This document shows, one piece after another, positions 58,418 through 61,278 of a stretch of 61,278 bases of DNA (its first letter is position 1; every line of letters starts with the position of its first letter). The notes beneath the pieces are model-generated. The model saw nothing but the letters and a program-made list of their open reading frames with translations, had not been told where the DNA came from and ran no database searches. Source of the DNA: Chlorobium sp. (GTDB taxonomy: Bacteria; Bacteroidota; Chlorobiia; Chlorobiales; Chlorobiaceae); contig JANQHQ010000034.1 in the NCBI GenBank assembly GCA_028282595.1, positions 1 through 61,278 on the forward strand, read 5' to 3'. Position numbers and translations under genes: made by a program.

Positions 58418-59830
58418 TCATGAGACGGCATCGTTTTTCTTCATGACGGTCGCCATCAGCGACGCTTCGCAGACAAGCTCTCCCCTGACGTACGCCTTCG
58501 CATCGAATCTGCAGACGCTGCGCCGGCGGGTCGTCATGTAGGCCTCGATGACCAGCGTGTCTCCCGGCACCACGGGCTTGCGGAACCTGGCCTTGTCGAT
58601 CCCCATGAAATACACCTGCATGTCATGGATGTTGTCGTTGCCGTTGAGCATTATGATGCCGCCGGTCTGCGCCATCGCCTCGACGATCAGCACGCCGGGC
58701 ATGACCGGATTTCCGGGGAAATGGCCCTGGAAGAACTCCTCGTTCATCGTGACGTTCTTGATCGAGACGATTTTTTCGTCGAGTTTGAACTCCACGATCT
58801 TGTCGATCAGAAGGAACGGGTAACGGTGCGGCAGGATTTTCTGGATGGCGTTGATATCGAAGATGACGCCGGACTTCTTTTCGTGCTGGAACTGCCGCGC
58901 GAGCTTGTTCCGGTCGGCATACTTCTTGAGTTGTCTGACGAACTCGACATTGGAGGCGTGGCCGGGGCGCGCCGCGAGGATCTGCGCCTTGATGGGCATG
59001 CCGAGCAGGGCGAGATCGCCGATCAGGTCGAGCAGCTTGTGACGGGCCGGTTCGTTCTTGAAGTGCAGCTTGCGGCTGTTGAGGATGCCGTTCTCGCCAA
59101 GGACGAGCTGTGAACCGTCCACTCCGATCTTCCCGGCCAGAGCGTCCAGCTCGGCCTTCGACATCTTCTTGTCGACGATCACGATGGCGTTGTCGAGGTC
59201 CCCGCCCTTGATGATGCCGAGATTGGCGAGCTCCTCGACCTCGCTCAGGAAGCAGAACGTCCTGCACGGGGCGAAATCCTTCATGAACTCCTGCTCGAGA
59301 TCGAAAAGCCCCGAGTGCTGGGAGCCGAGCGCGGGATTTTTATAGTCCACCATGACGGTCGCCCTGAAGCCGTCGAGCGGCAGCGCCACGATGTCGACGT
59401 TGTTTTCGGGGTCGTGGTACTCGATGGTTTCGTCGATCACCAGATAGTTTTTCGGTTCGGACTGCTCCTCGAGTCCGGCTCCGAGCAGCGCCTCGGCGAA
59501 GTGAATGGAACTGCCGTCCATGACCGGCGGTTCGGGGCCGCTCATCTCGATCCGGCAGTTGTCGATCTGCAGGCCGTGAAGGGCAGCCAGAACGTGTTCC
59601 GTGGTATGTACCCTGTTGCCTTCGTATTCGATGGTCGTGCCGCGGAAGACATCGACGACGTTATCGACGAGCGCGGGAATCTCAGGGCAGTTTTCGACAT
59701 CGGTTCTTACAAAACGGTAGCCGTGGTTTTCCGGAGCCGGCTTGAAGGTGATCGTGCAATCCTCTCCCGTATGCAGTCCCGTTCCCGATAGAGAAACTTC
59801 TTTCTGGAGGGTTCTTTGATGAATCAGCAT
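58418..59830 (-). CDS. lpxC-fabZ: Bifunctional UDP-3-O-acyl-N-acetylglucosamine deacetylase / 3-hydroxyacyl-ACP dehydratase
   Basis: A 470-residue fusion joining the committed step of lipid A synthesis with fatty-acid dehydration. Residues 1-~305 are LpxC (VHTTEHVLAALHGL and HKLLDLIGDLALLG zinc ligands, RTFCFLSEVEEL, GHASNVEF); residues ~318-470 are FabZ (ILPHRYPFLLIDKIVEF, FFQGHFPGNPVMPGVLIVEAMAQTGG with catalytic His and Glu). Both share the 3-hydroxyacyl-ACP pool. The fusion is typical of Bacteroidetes/Chlorobi. ATG 59830 is set by LpxC homology. Confidence 0.95.
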   Translation of the reverse strand: MLIHQRTLQKEVSLSGTGLHTGEDCTITFKPAPENHGYRFVRTDVENCPEIPALVDNVVDVFRGTTIEYEGNRVHTTEHVLAALHGLQIDNCRIEMSGPEPPVMDGSSIHFAEALLGAGLEEQSEPKNYLVIDETIEYHDPENNVDIVALPLDGFRATVMVDYKNPALGSQHSGLFDLEQEFMKDFAPCRTFCFLSEVEELANLGIIKGGDLDNAIVIVDKKMSKAELDALAGKIGVDGSQLVLGENGILNSRKLHFKNEPARHKLLDLIGDLALLGMPIKAQILAARPGHASNVEFVRQLKKYADRNKLARQFQHEKKSGVIFDINAIQKILPHRYPFLLIDKIVEFKLDEKIVSIKNVTMNEEFFQGHFPGNPVMPGVLIVEAMAQTGGIIMLNGNDNIHDMQVYFMGIDKARFRKPVVPGDTLVIEAYMTTRRRSVCRFDAKAYVRGELVCEASLMATVMKKNDAVS

Positions 59831-59969
59831 TTCTTGACGATTGTTCCGGCTCGGAATCCTGCCGGAAATGAGTAAATCCGTGACGGCCTTGAACACTGTA
59901 AACGCAAAAGATAATAAAGCCCGCCAAATTATTGAAAGTCCTGTGCGAGGAGGTGGTTTCCCCGGCTTT

Positions 59970-60779
59970 TCAGTCCTTTGCCGGGAGATGGGCGCCGAAG
60001 TTTCGACGGGCCATGTCGAGAAGCCGGGGATGGGTGTGCGGCGTTCCTGCGATAATGCTGTGGTGGGCGTAGACGTTTTGACTGCCGTCGAACCCCGTGA
60101 CGATTCCTCCCGCTTCCCTGACGAGCAGCACGCCCGCCGAGAAATCCCAGGGCAGGAGTTTGTATTCCCAGAATGCATCGAACCGGCCGCACGCGGTATA
60201 GGCGAGGTCGATCGCGGCCGATCCCGCTCTGCGGATCCCCGCCGAATCGCGGGCGACCTCCTTGAGCATCGCCGTGTAGGCGTCGAGATAGTGATACTCC
60301 TTGAAAGGAATGCCCGTGGCGACAAGCAGGTGCTCCGGGTCCTTTCTTTGAGAGACGCCGATCCTGTTGCCGTTCAGGTACGCTCCCCGGCCCTTTTCCG
60401 CGGTGAAAAGCTCGTCGAGAACCGGCTGGTAGACCACCCCGGCCACCGGTTCGTTCCCGGCGTCTCGGAGCGCGATGCTGATGGAGAAAACCGGGAACGA
60501 GTGGATGAAGTTCAGCGTGCCGTCGAGGGGATCGACGATCCAGGTTCTCCCCGAAGCCCCTTTCGCCGTTCCCCCTTCCTCGCAGAGCGTGCCGTCAAGG
60601 GGGAAAGCTTCGGCGATCGCGCCCGTGATGCACCGTTCGCACGCCCGGTCGACTTCGGTCACGAAGTCCTTGTACTCTTTCGGGTGGATTTCCGTCCGGG
60701 AGAGCTTTCCGAAACGATCGAGTGTAATCTTTCCGGCCTCTTTCGCGGCTTTTACGGCTGTATCGAGCTCTCTGCTCAT
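59970..60779 (-). CDS. Inositol monophosphatase-family phosphatase (SuhB-like)
   Basis: A 269-residue Mg/Li-sensitive phosphatase: LCEEGGTAKG, the metal motif WIVDPLDGTLNFIHSFPVFS and the second site LLPWDFSAGVLLVREAGG. Substrate may be inositol-1-phosphate, fructose-1,6-bisphosphate or another sugar phosphate. ATG 60779 starts the family homology; the open frame to 60860 is not conserved-looking. Confidence 0.9.
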   Translation of the reverse strand: MSRELDTAVKAAKEAGKITLDRFGKLSRTEIHPKEYKDFVTEVDRACERCITGAIAEAFPLDGTLCEEGGTAKGASGRTWIVDPLDGTLNFIHSFPVFSISIALRDAGNEPVAGVVYQPVLDELFTAEKGRGAYLNGNRIGVSQRKDPEHLLVATGIPFKEYHYLDAYTAMLKEVARDSAGIRRAGSAAIDLAYTACGRFDAFWEYKLLPWDFSAGVLLVREAGGIVTGFDGSQNVYAHHSIIAGTPHTHPRLLDMARRNFGAHLPAKD

Positions 60780-60870
60780 GGCATACGGTATGTGTTCGTT
60801 GAATGGATGCGACCGTGTTTTCCGATCCGGCGCTGGCAATATACAGTATGTCGCGGCCAATGTCGAATAG

Positions 60871-60936
60871 CGATGTCATGCCGGCTTCGCCGGGCGCTTG
60901 GTGACGACGCCCGATTGGTATCGGGCTTGGTGAACG
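60871..60936. repeat. Hairpin pair related to the array at 37171
   Basis: GCCGGC-TTC-GCCGG followed by a GCGCTTGGTGACGAC linker and GCCCGAT-TGGT-ATCGGGC followed by TTGGTGAAC. Same first hairpin as at 37184 and a linker complementary in style (GGTGACGAC versus GTCGTCACC). Confidence 0.6.
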
Positions 60937-61278
60937 GTTGGGGAAAAGATGGATTTCCGATTCCGATACCGACGGCGAACCCCGGGAGATAGGAACAGTC
61001 GGAAATCGGGGTCGGAATCGGGTTTCGGGGTCGAATGGGCAGTGAAAATGTCGGGGAATTGCTGAACCGTAGGGGCAGCCCCCTGTGGCTGCCCGAACTG
61101 GTGTTGGTTATCGATACCGACGGGGAACCCCGGGAGAGTATGTCAAAAGGAAAAAGATCAAAGGTCAAAAGTAAAGAGCGTAGGGGTGCGATTGGCTGGT
61201 GATCGACAGGTTTTATTGTCCCCGCGGATTGCACGGGTGTTCACGACGACCGTAGGGGCGAAAAATTTTTCGCCCGTA
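60937..61278. repeat. Composite intergenic repeat, copy 3 (runs off the window)
   Basis: Contains the same blocks in the same order as 20021-20480: TTGCTGAACCGTAGGGGCAG with its hairpin, GAGAGTATGTCAAAAGGAAA, AAAAGTAAAGAGCGT, GATTGGCTGGTGATCGACAG, GTTTTATTGTCCCCGCGGATTG and GGCGAAAAATTTTTCGCC at the window end. No gene is seen from 60780 to 61278. Confidence 0.8.

Overview
The window looks like a piece of a green sulfur bacterium chromosome (Chlorobi, Chlorobiaceae-like). This is inferred from gene content, not from a marker gene: an LpxC-FabZ fusion (typical of the Bacteroidetes/Chlorobi group), pyruvate phosphate dikinase, a dolichol/phytol-kinase-type membrane kinase, a PabB-PabC fusion, a carB that stops after its N-terminal half, and an Rrf2/ferredoxin/hybrid-cluster-protein locus. 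Most of the window is GC-rich, tightly packed housekeeping DNA. No rRNA, tRNA or CRISPR array was found.

Positions 1-5.9 kb are a degraded accessory island. It holds a vapBC toxin-antitoxin pair, a second (orphan) copy of the vapB unit including its upstream region, a candidate integron-type gene cassette with an attC-like site, a frameshifted remnant of a DNA methyltransferase, a ParE-like toxin with its antitoxin, and a HigB/HigA-type pair. The right part is bracketed by two copies of a roughly 400-bp segment containing the last ~70 codons of the threonylcarbamoyl-AMP synthase gene (sua5). The intact sua5 is at the right edge; the left copy is only the tail.

From 6.7 to 19.9 kb the core chromosome carries a CTP-dependent lipid kinase, Ppx/GppA, PabBC, an unknown protein, Nth, a PPP-family phosphatase, NusB, a HAD phosphatase, SMC, FolP and a site-2-type membrane protease. 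From 20.5 to 30.2 kb come a methyltransferase, a probable nitrosative-stress operon (Rrf2 regulator, ferredoxin, TPR protein, hybrid cluster protein), an arsenate-reductase-like protein with a DNA-alkylation-repair protein, an ArsR regulator with a metal(loid) permease (both preceded by similar candidate operators), a lipoprotein alpha/beta hydrolase and a HAD phosphatase. From 30.2 to 43.6 kb are UvrA, PPDK, an orphan ABC permease, ElbB, a FISUMP lipoprotein, a predicted repeat-rich unknown, a sirtuin, a membrane protein, an isochorismatase-family hydrolase, LpxK and a DUF374 acyltransferase. From 43.9 to 60.8 kb are purD, a JAMM peptidase, carB (N-terminal half), trpC, rpe, an envelope/replication/aromatic run on the minus strand (pheA, polA, M23 peptidase, DUF2795 protein, Omp85 protein), yebC, ruvC, a CDP-alcohol phosphatidyltransferase, lpxC-fabZ and an inositol-monophosphatase-family enzyme.

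The intergenic DNA is unusually rich in structured repeats. Three full-length copies (and one fragment) of a 142-173 bp MITE-like element have about 15-bp inverted ends (GGGCACCTCTAAAAA type) and 4-bp target duplications; one sits directly against purD, so that the purD start codon overlaps the target duplication. There are also palindromes of the form TCCCGAC-NN-GTCGGGA, composite 130-500 bp repeats built around GGCGAAAAATTTTTCGCC and AGGGGCAGCCCC motifs, and short arrays of hairpins whose stems differ by compensatory changes while the linkers are shared. No complete new defence system is visible. The most interesting signals are the attC cassette, the sua5-flanked toxin-antitoxin island, and the MITE family including its insertion at purD.
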